Positions 57,729 to 64,000 of a DNA stretch of 64,000 nucleotides are shown piece after piece; within the stretch, counting starts at the first letter, position 1, and each line of letters begins with the position of its first letter. This DNA is from Halosimplex halobium (lineage in GTDB: Archaea; Halobacteriota; Halobacteria; Halobacteriales; Haloarculaceae). Where the stretch lies: contig NZ_JBLKNX010000009.1 in NCBI RefSeq assembly GCF_051414055.1, positions 62,001 to 126,000 on the forward strand, given 5' to 3'. The notes under the pieces are model-generated. The model did not search any database and had not been told where the DNA came from. It worked only from the letters and a program-made list of their open reading frames with translations. The position numbers and the translations under genes are program-made.

Positions 57729-58082
57729 CTACGCCGGCTTCGGCTCCCAGACGCCAGCGACCAGCAGCGCCAGCAGGACGAAGTACGTCGCCAGTCCCCA
57801 GCAGGCCGCCGCGACGAGCCACGCGCCGGCGGTCCACACCGCGAGCGCGGCGCCGGCGACGAGCGCGAGGGCGCTGCCGACCTGCACCGCGGGCCGCTCC
57901 CACAGGTCCGTGGCGGGCGTGTCGGCGACGAACAGCGCTTCGACGGCCAGCGCAGCACCGATACCCGTCGCGACGGCTGCAGGTCGAGTCAGCAGCGGCA
58001 GCGACCCCGTAGCCGCGAGGACGGCGAGCAGGACGGCGGCGCTCGCCGCGGCGAGCAACGCGTCGCGTGTCGTCGACTGCAC
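57729..58082 (-). CDS. Small membrane protein
   Basis: A 117-residue protein of almost continuous hydrophobic helices (LLAAASAAVLLAVLAATGSLPLL, AVATGIGAALAVEALFVA, VGSALALVAGAALAVWTAGAWLVAAACW, YFVLLALLVAGVW). No domain recognised. The GTG at 58082 is preferred because CCCTATC lies near the TATA position; longer in-frame starts add a basic, unlikely N-terminus. Confidence 0.55.
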   Translation of the reverse strand: MQSTTRDALLAAASAAVLLAVLAATGSLPLLTRPAAVATGIGAALAVEALFVADTPATDLWERPAVQVGSALALVAGAALAVWTAGAWLVAAACWGLATYFVLLALLVAGVWEPKPA

Positions 58083-58123
58083 GGGCGATCCGCGGGGTCG
58101 GGGAGAGATAGGGATTGCGCCGC

Positions 58124-58300
58124 TCAGGTCGTGAACCCGGACTCGGCGTCGTGTTCTTCGAGCACCCACTCCAGTTCCTCGATGGCCCGGAGGATCGCGA
58201 CCTCCGCCTCGTCCTCCAGCTCCGAGGTCGGCGGGTCCGTCCTGTCGTACGCCTCTTCGAGTTCGGCGATCCGTTCCCGGATGTCGTCCTCTGACCGCAT
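58124..58300 (-). CDS. Small acidic coiled-coil protein
   Basis: A 58-residue protein, helical throughout (DDIRERIAELEEAYDRTDPP, ELEDEAEVAILRAIEELEWVLEEHD). The pattern is typical of small haloarchaeal proteins of unknown function. The ATG at 58300 is preferred over a GTG 12 nt upstream. Confidence 0.6.
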   Translation of the reverse strand: MRSEDDIRERIAELEEAYDRTDPPTSELEDEAEVAILRAIEELEWVLEEHDAESGFTT

Positions 58301-58393
58301 ATCCCGATCCACCGACCCTACCCGCTTGATGCTACCGGTCGATCGGTCCGACCCGGCGGAGTCACGACTCGCCGGCCTGCGTCCGAGAGAAAG

Positions 58394-58468
58394 AGCCGGT
58401 GGAGGGATTTGAACCCTCGACCTAATCCTTACGAAGGATTCGCTCTAGCCAGTCTGAGCTACACCGGC
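58394..58468 (-). tRNA. tRNA-Thr (anticodon CGT)
   Basis: A 75-nt cloverleaf on the minus strand. The acceptor stem pairs GCCGGTG with CACCGGC; the D arm has GCTC/GAGC; the anticodon arm is AATCC-TTCGTAA-GGATT with anticodon CGT reading ACG; and the T arm is GAGGG-TTCAAAT-CCCTC. The discriminator base is T, expected for archaeal tRNA-Thr. The CCA end is not encoded, and there is no intron. Confidence 0.95.
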
Positions 58469-58524
58469 GCGTTCGGTGGCTCCGTTTCAACGTACCGCCG
58501 ATAACCGCAATAAGGATTGCGAAT

Positions 58525-58580
58525 CGGGCCGGCTCTGTGAGGCAGTCACTCGGGCCGGCTCTGTGAGGCAGTCACTCGGG
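58525..58580. repeat. 26-bp perfect tandem duplication at the trm5 3' end
   Basis: The 26-bp unit at 58525-58550 (starting CGGGCCGGCTCTGTGAGGC) is repeated exactly at 58551-58576, with 4 more matching bases to 58580. The second copy contains the trm5 stop codon (58572-58574) and the first lies just beyond it. Because the repeat is perfect, it is probably a recent event. Confidence 0.75.
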
Positions 58581-59558
58581 GCGGCGCAGTCGCACGTCCA
58601 GACAGATGTTCAGCTCGTGCGGGGCGTACGACCGCACCGTGTGGCGCCGCTCGACGGTCACCTCGTACTCCGGTTCGGCCGCCTCGCGGACGGCGCGCTC
58701 GCCGGGGCCGTAGGGGTCGTCCTCGTGCTGGATGTCGTAGTAGTGGACCACGCAGTCGTCGCCGGCCAGTTCGACGGCGGTGTCCAGAAACTCGTCGGCG
58801 CTGTGGGGCAGGTTCATGACGAGCCGGTCGGCCCAGTCCGCGTACTCGCCCGCCACCTCGCGCACGTCCCCGCAGATCGCCGTCACGCGGTCCGCGACGC
58901 CGTTGCGGCGGGCGTTCTCACGCAGGTACTCGATAGCGTCCTCGTTGATATCGACGCCCACCGCGGTCGCGCCGCGCTTCGCGAAGGGGACGACGAAGGG
59001 GCCGACCCCGGCGAACATGTCGAGGGCCCGTTCCCCCTCCCGGACCTGTTCGGCGACGCGGTGGCGCTCGGTCGCCAGCCGCGGCGAGAAGTACACCGTC
59101 GCCAGGTCCAGGGCGAACTCGCAGCCGTACTCGCGGTGGACTGCCTCGGTGCTCTCGCCGGCCAGGACCTCCCAGTCGCGGACCCGCTCGGTCCCCTTGA
59201 CCTTCGAGGCGCGATTCACGACCGTCTTCACCGGCAGCGCCGACTCGACGACGGCGTCGGCCAGCGCCCGCGCGCGCTCGGGGTCGTCCTCGTCGACGAT
59301 GACCACGTCGCCCAGCCGCTCGTATGAGGGGTCGAACGCCAGCAGGTCGGCGGGCATCGTCTGCGTCTCCCGCGCCTCGACCTCCCGCGTGACGACTTCG
59401 AACTCCTCCGGGACTGCCGCGGCGTCGGTGACCGGCACGTAGAGGGAGCCGTCGGCGACCTCGATCTCGTAGTCCTCGGCGACCAGGTCGGCATCGGCCA
59501 GCCGGCGGCGCGTCGCCTCGCCGTCCTCGCGCGGGACCCGAACGCAGGGGACTTCCAT
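58572..59558 (-). CDS. trm5: tRNA (guanine(37)-N1)-methyltransferase Trm5
   Basis: A 328-residue class I SAM-dependent enzyme making m1G37, which prevents frameshifting. Seen: an N-terminal domain (VRVPREDGEATRRRLADADLV), then NRASKVKGTERVRDWEVLAGE, ALDLATVYFSPRLATERHRVAEQV, SAM motif ALDMFAGVGPFVVPFAKRG with VGVDINEDAIEYLRENARRNG, and the catalytic NLPHSADEFLD motif. C-terminal RRHTVRSYAPHELNICLDVRL completes the fold. The ATG at 59558 begins MEVPCVRVP. Confidence 0.94.
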   Translation of the reverse strand: MEVPCVRVPREDGEATRRRLADADLVAEDYEIEVADGSLYVPVTDAAAVPEEFEVVTREVEARETQTMPADLLAFDPSYERLGDVVIVDEDDPERARALADAVVESALPVKTVVNRASKVKGTERVRDWEVLAGESTEAVHREYGCEFALDLATVYFSPRLATERHRVAEQVREGERALDMFAGVGPFVVPFAKRGATAVGVDINEDAIEYLRENARRNGVADRVTAICGDVREVAGEYADWADRLVMNLPHSADEFLDTAVELAGDDCVVHYYDIQHEDDPYGPGERAVREAAEPEYEVTVERRHTVRSYAPHELNICLDVRLRRPE

Positions 59559-59709
59559 ACCCCCGGTAGGTCGCCGTCGCGCGGTAAGCCTGACGCTTCC
59601 GTCGTCGCCGTCCGCCGTCCCGGGCCGCCGGGACCGTCCGCCGCGGGGGTCGCCGGCTCGCCCCGCGCCGCTTCGCGGGACTTAATCGGTTCGCCGCCGG
59701 AGGGGCCGT

Positions 59710-60489
59710 ATGCTCACCTTCGTCGGACTCGGCCTCTACGACGAGCGGTCGGTCACCGTCGCGGGCCGCGACGCCATCCGGTCGGCCGACCGCGTCGTCG
59801 CCGAGTTCTACACCAGCAAGCTCGCCGGGGCCACGATCGAGGCCCTCGAAGCCGCCCACGACACCGAGATCGAAGTGCGGGACCGCGCCGGCGTCGAGCA
59901 GTCGCCCGACGACATTCTCGACGACGCCGCCGACTCCGAGGTGGTGTTCTGCACTGCCGGCGACACGATGATCTCGACGACCCACACGGACCTGCGGCTG
60001 CGCGCCCACGAGCGGGACATCGAGACGCGCGTCGTCCACGGGACGACCGCCCAGGCGGCCGCGAGTTCGCTCACCGGGCTCCAGAACTACCGCTTCGGCA
60101 AGGCGACGACGCTCCCTTTCGAGCGTTCCCACGCCGGCGACGACCTCCCGGCGAGCGTCGTCGACACGGTCGAGGCGAACCGCGAGCGGGGACTCCACAC
60201 GCTCGTCTTCCTCGACATCGACGCCGCGAACGAGGACTACATGCCCGCCGACCGGGCGGCCGCCCGCCTGGCCGACGCCTACGAGGACACGCTCGGCGTC
60301 GTCGTCGCCCGCGCGGGCAGTCCCGACCCCGTCGTCCGCGCCGACCGGCTCTCGACGCTCGCCGGGGAGTCGTTCGGCGACCCGCTGCACCTGCTGGTCG
60401 TTCCCGGCGACCTCCACCTCATGGAACGGGACGCCCTCGCCGCGGTCGGCGGCGCGCCCGACGCGCTTCTCGAAGAACTAGTCGTCTGA
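59710..60489 (+). CDS. dphB: Diphthine synthase
   Basis: A 259-residue SAM-dependent methyltransferase that trimethylates the diphthamide precursor on elongation factor 2. The family is clear: MLTFVGLGLYDERSVTVAGRDAIRSADRVVAEFYTSKL, VVFCTAGDTMISTTHTDLRLRA, VHGTTAQAAASSLTGLQNYRFGKATTLPF, and RAGSPDPVVRADRLSTL. A TTAATCGG element about 23 nt before the ATG fits a leaderless start. Its last 12 nt overlap the end of the convergent archaeosortase gene. Confidence 0.93.
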   Translation: MLTFVGLGLYDERSVTVAGRDAIRSADRVVAEFYTSKLAGATIEALEAAHDTEIEVRDRAGVEQSPDDILDDAADSEVVFCTAGDTMISTTHTDLRLRAHERDIETRVVHGTTAQAAASSLTGLQNYRFGKATTLPFERSHAGDDLPASVVDTVEANRERGLHTLVFLDIDAANEDYMPADRAAARLADAYEDTLGVVVARAGSPDPVVRADRLSTLAGESFGDPLHLLVVPGDLHLMERDALAAVGGAPDALLEELVV

Positions 60490-61515
60490 GCGGGTGCCCG
60501 CCCCCGCACCGACCTCCGGGTCCCCCTCGGCGACGGCCGGGTCGAGGTCCAGCGCGGCCCGCAGGTCGTACTCCGACCCCGTCACGACGAACAGCAGGTC
60601 CTCGACGACGGTCAGCACCTCCGGGAGCTCGCGGACGACGAGGTAGGTGATCCCGACCAGCGCGACCACCGACAGGCTCTGGGCGACGATGCGGTCGATG
60701 ACGATGTACGAGACCTGCCGCGGGTCCGACAGCCCGAAGACCGACATGATCAGCTCCGGGAACAGGTGGAAGCGCTGTTCGCCGAACCCGACGGCGATCA
60801 TGACGTTGCGGCCCAGGTTCAGGGCGTAGATGACCGGCAGCGACACCGCGAGCGCGCGGAGTTTCCGGGCCAGCGGCGCCTCGACGGCCGCGATCAGTCC
60901 GGCGAAGATCGCCATGCTCCCGATCCCCGTGCAGGCGATGACGATCGTGTAGAAGATCGGGCTCTCCCCGTCCGCGAAGACGAACGTGTTCTCGTAGAGG
61001 TGATGCTTCTCGCCGACGATGTAGCCGTCGTACGCGATGACCTGCTGCCCGTCGACGACTGTCTCGTATCCCGTGACGAGCTCCGGGTTCGATCCGACCA
61101 GCGAGATCAGGACCGCCGTCTGGTCGGTGACCGTCTCGACCAGGAACTGCCGCAGTACGGGGATCGACTCGAACGGGAAGAAGACCACCCCCATCAGGAG
61201 GATGGCCCGCGAGAGGACAAAGAGCGAGTCGCGGCCGGACCACAGCAGGTAGCCGACGTAGAGGGAGGCGGGGACGGCGACGAGCGTCCCGACCCCCTCG
61301 ATGACGCTCCGCTGGACGACGGCGAAGTGGTAGATGAGCGTGAACCAGAAGACGCCGAACAGCACCCAGGCCGCGACCCCCGCCAGCCGGGCGTGCTCGC
61401 GCCGGTCGGTCGCCTCCAGGACGGCCGTCACGAGAAACGCCCCGAGGACGAGCCACGCGAGCGGGTCCGAGAAGCGCGTGGCCCAGTCCAGCCCCGAGAG
61501 AACGGCGTCGAGCAT
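60478..61515 (-). CDS. artA: Archaeosortase A
   Basis: A 345-residue polytopic membrane transpeptidase that cuts and lipid-anchors CTERM surface proteins such as the S-layer glycoprotein. Eight or so helices are visible; the catalytic Cys lies in IACTGIGSMAIFAG and the catalytic Arg in YALNLGRNVMIAVGF, with a His in a later segment (FGEQRFHLFPELIMSVFGL). The C-terminus is an acidic cytoplasmic tail. The ATG at 61515 is preferred over an upstream TTG. The next gene (61722 onwards) encodes a likely substrate with a CTERM tail. Confidence 0.93.
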   Translation of the reverse strand: MLDAVLSGLDWATRFSDPLAWLVLGAFLVTAVLEATDRREHARLAGVAAWVLFGVFWFTLIYHFAVVQRSVIEGVGTLVAVPASLYVGYLLWSGRDSLFVLSRAILLMGVVFFPFESIPVLRQFLVETVTDQTAVLISLVGSNPELVTGYETVVDGQQVIAYDGYIVGEKHHLYENTFVFADGESPIFYTIVIACTGIGSMAIFAGLIAAVEAPLARKLRALAVSLPVIYALNLGRNVMIAVGFGEQRFHLFPELIMSVFGLSDPRQVSYIVIDRIVAQSLSVVALVGITYLVVRELPEVLTVVEDLLFVVTGSEYDLRAALDLDPAVAEGDPEVGAGAGTRSDD

Positions 61516-61721
61516 CGGTTGCTCCAACGTAACGGTATCGGGAGTATATGCTTTGTCGTTGCGTGCCCGGCGCGCACACGGGCGGTCGCGGGCTCGGAGT
61601 GTGCCCGGAGCGTCTGCGACGGACTCCAGACCGGCGAGCGGGACGGAGCTGTCGCTGACCGGGTAGCGTCCGAAAAAATGTCGAGCGGTTAGGGGTCGGG
61701 CGTCAGCCCGATAGTGCTACC

Positions 61722-64000
61722 TTATTCGCGACGGCGCGCCGCGAGGAGCGCAGCCGCGAGCAGGGCGATGAGCGAGACGGCGACACCGAAGCCAGCACCG
61801 TCACCGGTGGTGGTCGGCGACGGGGTGTCCTCACCGTCACCGCCGTCGGCCGGCTCGTCCGTCGGCGTGGCCGTCGGCGTGGCCGTCGGCGTAGCCGTCG
61901 GCGTCGGCGTGGCCGTCGGCGTGGCCGTCGGCGTAGCCGTCGGCGTCGGCGTAGCCGTCGGCGTGGCCGTCGGCGTAGCCGTCTCGATGTCCAGCGAGAC
62001 CTCGGCGCTGTCGGTCACTGCGCTACCGTCGGCAGTGTACGGCGCGTCGGCCTCGGGGAAGTCGTACAGGTTGTTGGAGTTGTCGTCGAGGTGCGGCATC
62101 GCGACCAGCGTGGTGGTCCCGTTGACCGGCTCCTCGAGGTCGACCCGCACGTCGGAGTGCTGGCCGGCCTGGAGGTAGCCGCTCACGCCGATCACGTCGC
62201 CGCTGGCACTACCCTCGTGGATGGCGATGAAGCCACCGTCCGAGAGCGTGACGGAGTCGACGACGACTTCCTGGTTGCCCTCAGCGACGGCCTGGTCACT
62301 GAAGGTGACCGAGGCGGTCGGCTGGGCCAGGATGACACCGCTGTAGGTGCCGTCACTGATGCGCTCGCCACCGCGGCGGACCGCGACAGTGAAGTTGATG
62401 TCCGAACCGCGCTCGCTGAAGTCACCCGTCGCCGCGAACGTGCGGTCCTCGGTGACGTGGGTGTTCAGCGTGGTCAGGAACGGACTCGTGTCCGACTGAC
62501 TGTTGATGCGGAGGCCGAGCTCCGTGCCCGGGGCGACGTTCGTGTCGCCGCGGATGGTCTGACCGACCTGGTTGCGGATGACGACCTCGTCGTCCGCGTT
62601 GGTGTCGAGCGTCGCCTCGGCGAGCTCGTACGTCCAGTCGGAGCCGACGGTGCCGGAACCGTCGCCGCCGATCTGCGGACCGACCGAGCTGTAGCTCCGG
62701 AAGCGGAACGAGGCGTTGTACTCGATACCGTCCTCGAGCTTGTTCTCGTCGACACCGCTCAGATCGACTGCGATGTAGTAGGTGTCGTTCTGGTAGTCCG
62801 GGAGGACGACCGTGTTAGTCGTATCCAGGTCGAACCGTTCGCGCGGCTGGTTCGGGCCGGGGTTCAGCTCGGCGAAGCTGGCGTTGAAGACGCCGTCAGG
62901 GCCGACCTCGCTGAGGAAGGCGGCCGTCTCGTTCGCACCACCGGCGGTGCGGTTCTTGAGGACGCCTTCCAGACCGGACGCGCTGATCTGGTGGACGATC
63001 AGCTCGTTGCTGGCCACCAGGTCGGACTGCGTGAGGTTCCCGTCGATCGGGTCCTCGTTGTTGTCGGTGTTCTCGTCGATGAACGTGAGGTCGACCTCGT
63101 CCTTCTTGCCGGACGGGACGACCCACACGTTGCTGCTCTCGGTCGCGCGGGCGTTGATCGACACCGCGCCGACCGCGTCAGCGTCGACTTCGGTGAAGTT
63201 GAACTCGCCGTCGTTGATGAGTTCGGACTGGTCCTCGTCGTTCGCGACGACCGAAAGGTCGTACGACGCGGGGTCGAGGATGCCGTTACCCGCGAACTCG
63301 AGGCTGGAAGCGTTGGGCGCTTCCGTATCGTTCTCGAAGACACGGACGGCCTCGACGAAGGAGCCACTCTCGCCACCGAAGTTGGTGACGTTGTCATCAC
63401 CCTGCGCGGTGAAGATGTGGTCGCTCTCGCCGGTGCCGGCCATGTAGGTGTTCCATTCGAGGACGACCTCACCGTCACCGTCCTCGTCGGCGACCGTCAC
63501 GTTCGTGACGTAGCCGGTCTCGGATTTGTCACCGATGGCGACCGTCGCCAGAGCGCCCTCCTGACTGTCGCTCAGCTGGATGGGGATCTCGACGACGTCA
63601 CCGCGTTCCTCCTCGAAGACGCCGCCACCGAAGGAGGCGGAGTCAGCGGTCGGGAACTCGTCGACGGAGAACTCGCCGGCGGTGACGTCGATGCCGGTCT
63701 GGACGTCGGTGACCGTCACCGTGTAGTCACCGGCGTCGAGGGAACCGGCGTCGTAGCTGTAGTCGGCGTTGACGATCTCGCCAGCGTTGTCGAGGCTGGC
63801 GCTCTGGTACTGGGTCGAGGGACCGTCGACGGTGACGGCCAGTCGCGAGTTACCGCGGATGGCGTCACCGCTGACGTCGACCTCGACGTCCTCGTTGTGC
63901 TCGAAGAGGTTACCGTCCTGCTCGAGCGATGCCGAGAGGTCGAGCGAGTCGATCGTGATGTACCGGACCTTGCGGTCGCCGGTGGCCGGGACGTTCTGAG
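61722..64000 (-). CDS. Large surface glycoprotein with C-terminal CTERM signal (5' partial)
   Basis: At least 759 residues, open to the end of the window, so the N-terminus with signal peptide is missing. The visible part is made of beta-rich repeats like those of BGTF-type S-layer proteins (LDLSASLEQDGNLFEHNEDV, VDVSGDAIRGNSRLAVTVDG), rich in Asp/Thr with Asn-X-Ser/Thr sequons. It then has a TPTATP linker, and ends GDGAGFG, a membrane helix (VAVSLIALLAAALLAA) and RRRE. This is the CTERM sorting signal recognised by ArtA, though PGF is changed to AGF. It is probably an S-layer or major surface protein; the glycan region upstream may supply its sugars. Confidence 0.88.
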   Translation of the reverse strand, partial: QNVPATGDRKVRYITIDSLDLSASLEQDGNLFEHNEDVEVDVSGDAIRGNSRLAVTVDGPSTQYQSASLDNAGEIVNADYSYDAGSLDAGDYTVTVTDVQTGIDVTAGEFSVDEFPTADSASFGGGVFEEERGDVVEIPIQLSDSQEGALATVAIGDKSETGYVTNVTVADEDGDGEVVLEWNTYMAGTGESDHIFTAQGDDNVTNFGGESGSFVEAVRVFENDTEAPNASSLEFAGNGILDPASYDLSVVANDEDQSELINDGEFNFTEVDADAVGAVSINARATESSNVWVVPSGKKDEVDLTFIDENTDNNEDPIDGNLTQSDLVASNELIVHQISASGLEGVLKNRTAGGANETAAFLSEVGPDGVFNASFAELNPGPNQPRERFDLDTTNTVVLPDYQNDTYYIAVDLSGVDENKLEDGIEYNASFRFRSYSSVGPQIGGDGSGTVGSDWTYELAEATLDTNADDEVVIRNQVGQTIRGDTNVAPGTELGLRINSQSDTSPFLTTLNTHVTEDRTFAATGDFSERGSDINFTVAVRRGGERISDGTYSGVILAQPTASVTFSDQAVAEGNQEVVVDSVTLSDGGFIAIHEGSASGDVIGVSGYLQAGQHSDVRVDLEEPVNGTTTLVAMPHLDDNSNNLYDFPEADAPYTADGSAVTDSAEVSLDIETATPTATPTATPTPTATPTATPTATPTPTATPTATPTATPTDEPADGGDGEDTPSPTTTGDGAGFGVAVSLIALLAAALLAARRRE
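61861..61983. repeat. 12-bp tandem repeat encoding a TPTA-rich linker
   Basis: About ten copies of a GTCGGCGTGGCC-like unit, with some 6-bp steps, encode alternating TATP and TPTATP in the surface glycoprotein. The repeat makes an extended, Thr-rich stalk before the CTERM signal, a typical place for O-glycosylation. Confidence 0.8.

Noticed and set aside
58525..58580. Tandem repeat considered as an att site beside tRNA-Thr
   Set aside because: The repeat is not derived from the tRNA sequence, the two copies are adjacent, and no integrase gene is nearby.
61861..61983. Direct repeats that might suggest a CRISPR array
   Set aside because: Units are 12 bp without spacers and encode a TPTA-rich protein linker.

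Overview
The window is chromosomal DNA of a halophilic archaeon (class Halobacteria). The evidence is very high GC, strongly acidic predicted proteins (long D/E runs), TATA-type promoters about 22-28 nt ahead of mostly leaderless start codons, and many archaeal or haloarchaeal signature genes: Rpo11, TFS, NAC, TrmI, NreA, Trm5, DphB, archaeosortase ArtA with a CTERM surface protein, RdfA and DUF7344 regulators. A genus cannot be fixed from sequence alone. I found no rRNA, CRISPR array or insertion sequence, and one tRNA (Thr, anticodon CGT).

Layout. 0-8 kb: two GNAT acetyltransferases, an acyl-CoA dehydrogenase, a repeat- and hairpin-rich spacer (2.2-2.9 kb), a HEAT-repeat protein, HtpX, a cupin, a MOSC protein and a pyridine-nucleotide disulfide oxidoreductase. 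8-13 kb: a back-to-back RND exporter and COG1361-type surface protein. 13-20 kb: NreA, a second M48 protease, RNase HI with its operon partner, a PadR regulator, pyrophosphatase and a FilR1-like regulator. 20-27 kb: a phosphodiesterase/phosphatase-family enzyme, a DoxX membrane pair, TFS, TrmI and NAC. 28-33 kb: the cell-shape factor RdfA beside a Rad50-like archaea-specific SMC-related protein, then an orphan PhnM.

33-52 kb is the most interesting part: a glycan and surface-sugar region. Two divergent units encode a nucleotide-sugar dehydrogenase plus Gfo/Idh oxidoreductase (minus strand) and a hexapeptide acyltransferase plus DegT aminotransferase (plus strand). Together these match the WbpA/B/D/E-type route to a diacetamido uronic acid. 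They are followed by a degenerate asparagine-synthase-like protein, a polysaccharide deacetylase, an NAD-dependent epimerase-like protein, a family-2 glycosyltransferase and GlmS, and are interleaved with three DUF7344 winged-helix regulators. Nearly every unit here starts from a promoter octamer close to CATAACAA, and six exact copies lie between 38.2 and 51.9 kb. Several units carry a short leader ORF that begins at or near the expected transcription start (often exactly 26 nt after the octamer) and ends at or across the start codon of the main gene. This arrangement is the best candidate for an undescribed regulatory system in the window.

52-64 kb: DUF502 and DUF2391 membrane proteins, Rpo11, a zinc-finger membrane protein coupled to a polytopic membrane protein, cytochrome oxidase subunit III, tRNA-Thr, Trm5, diphthine synthase, archaeosortase A, and the 3' part of a large CTERM-anchored surface glycoprotein that runs off the window. 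Two AT-rich islands (27.8-28.1 and 45.7-46.0 kb) interrupt the GC-rich background and may be relics of other genes.
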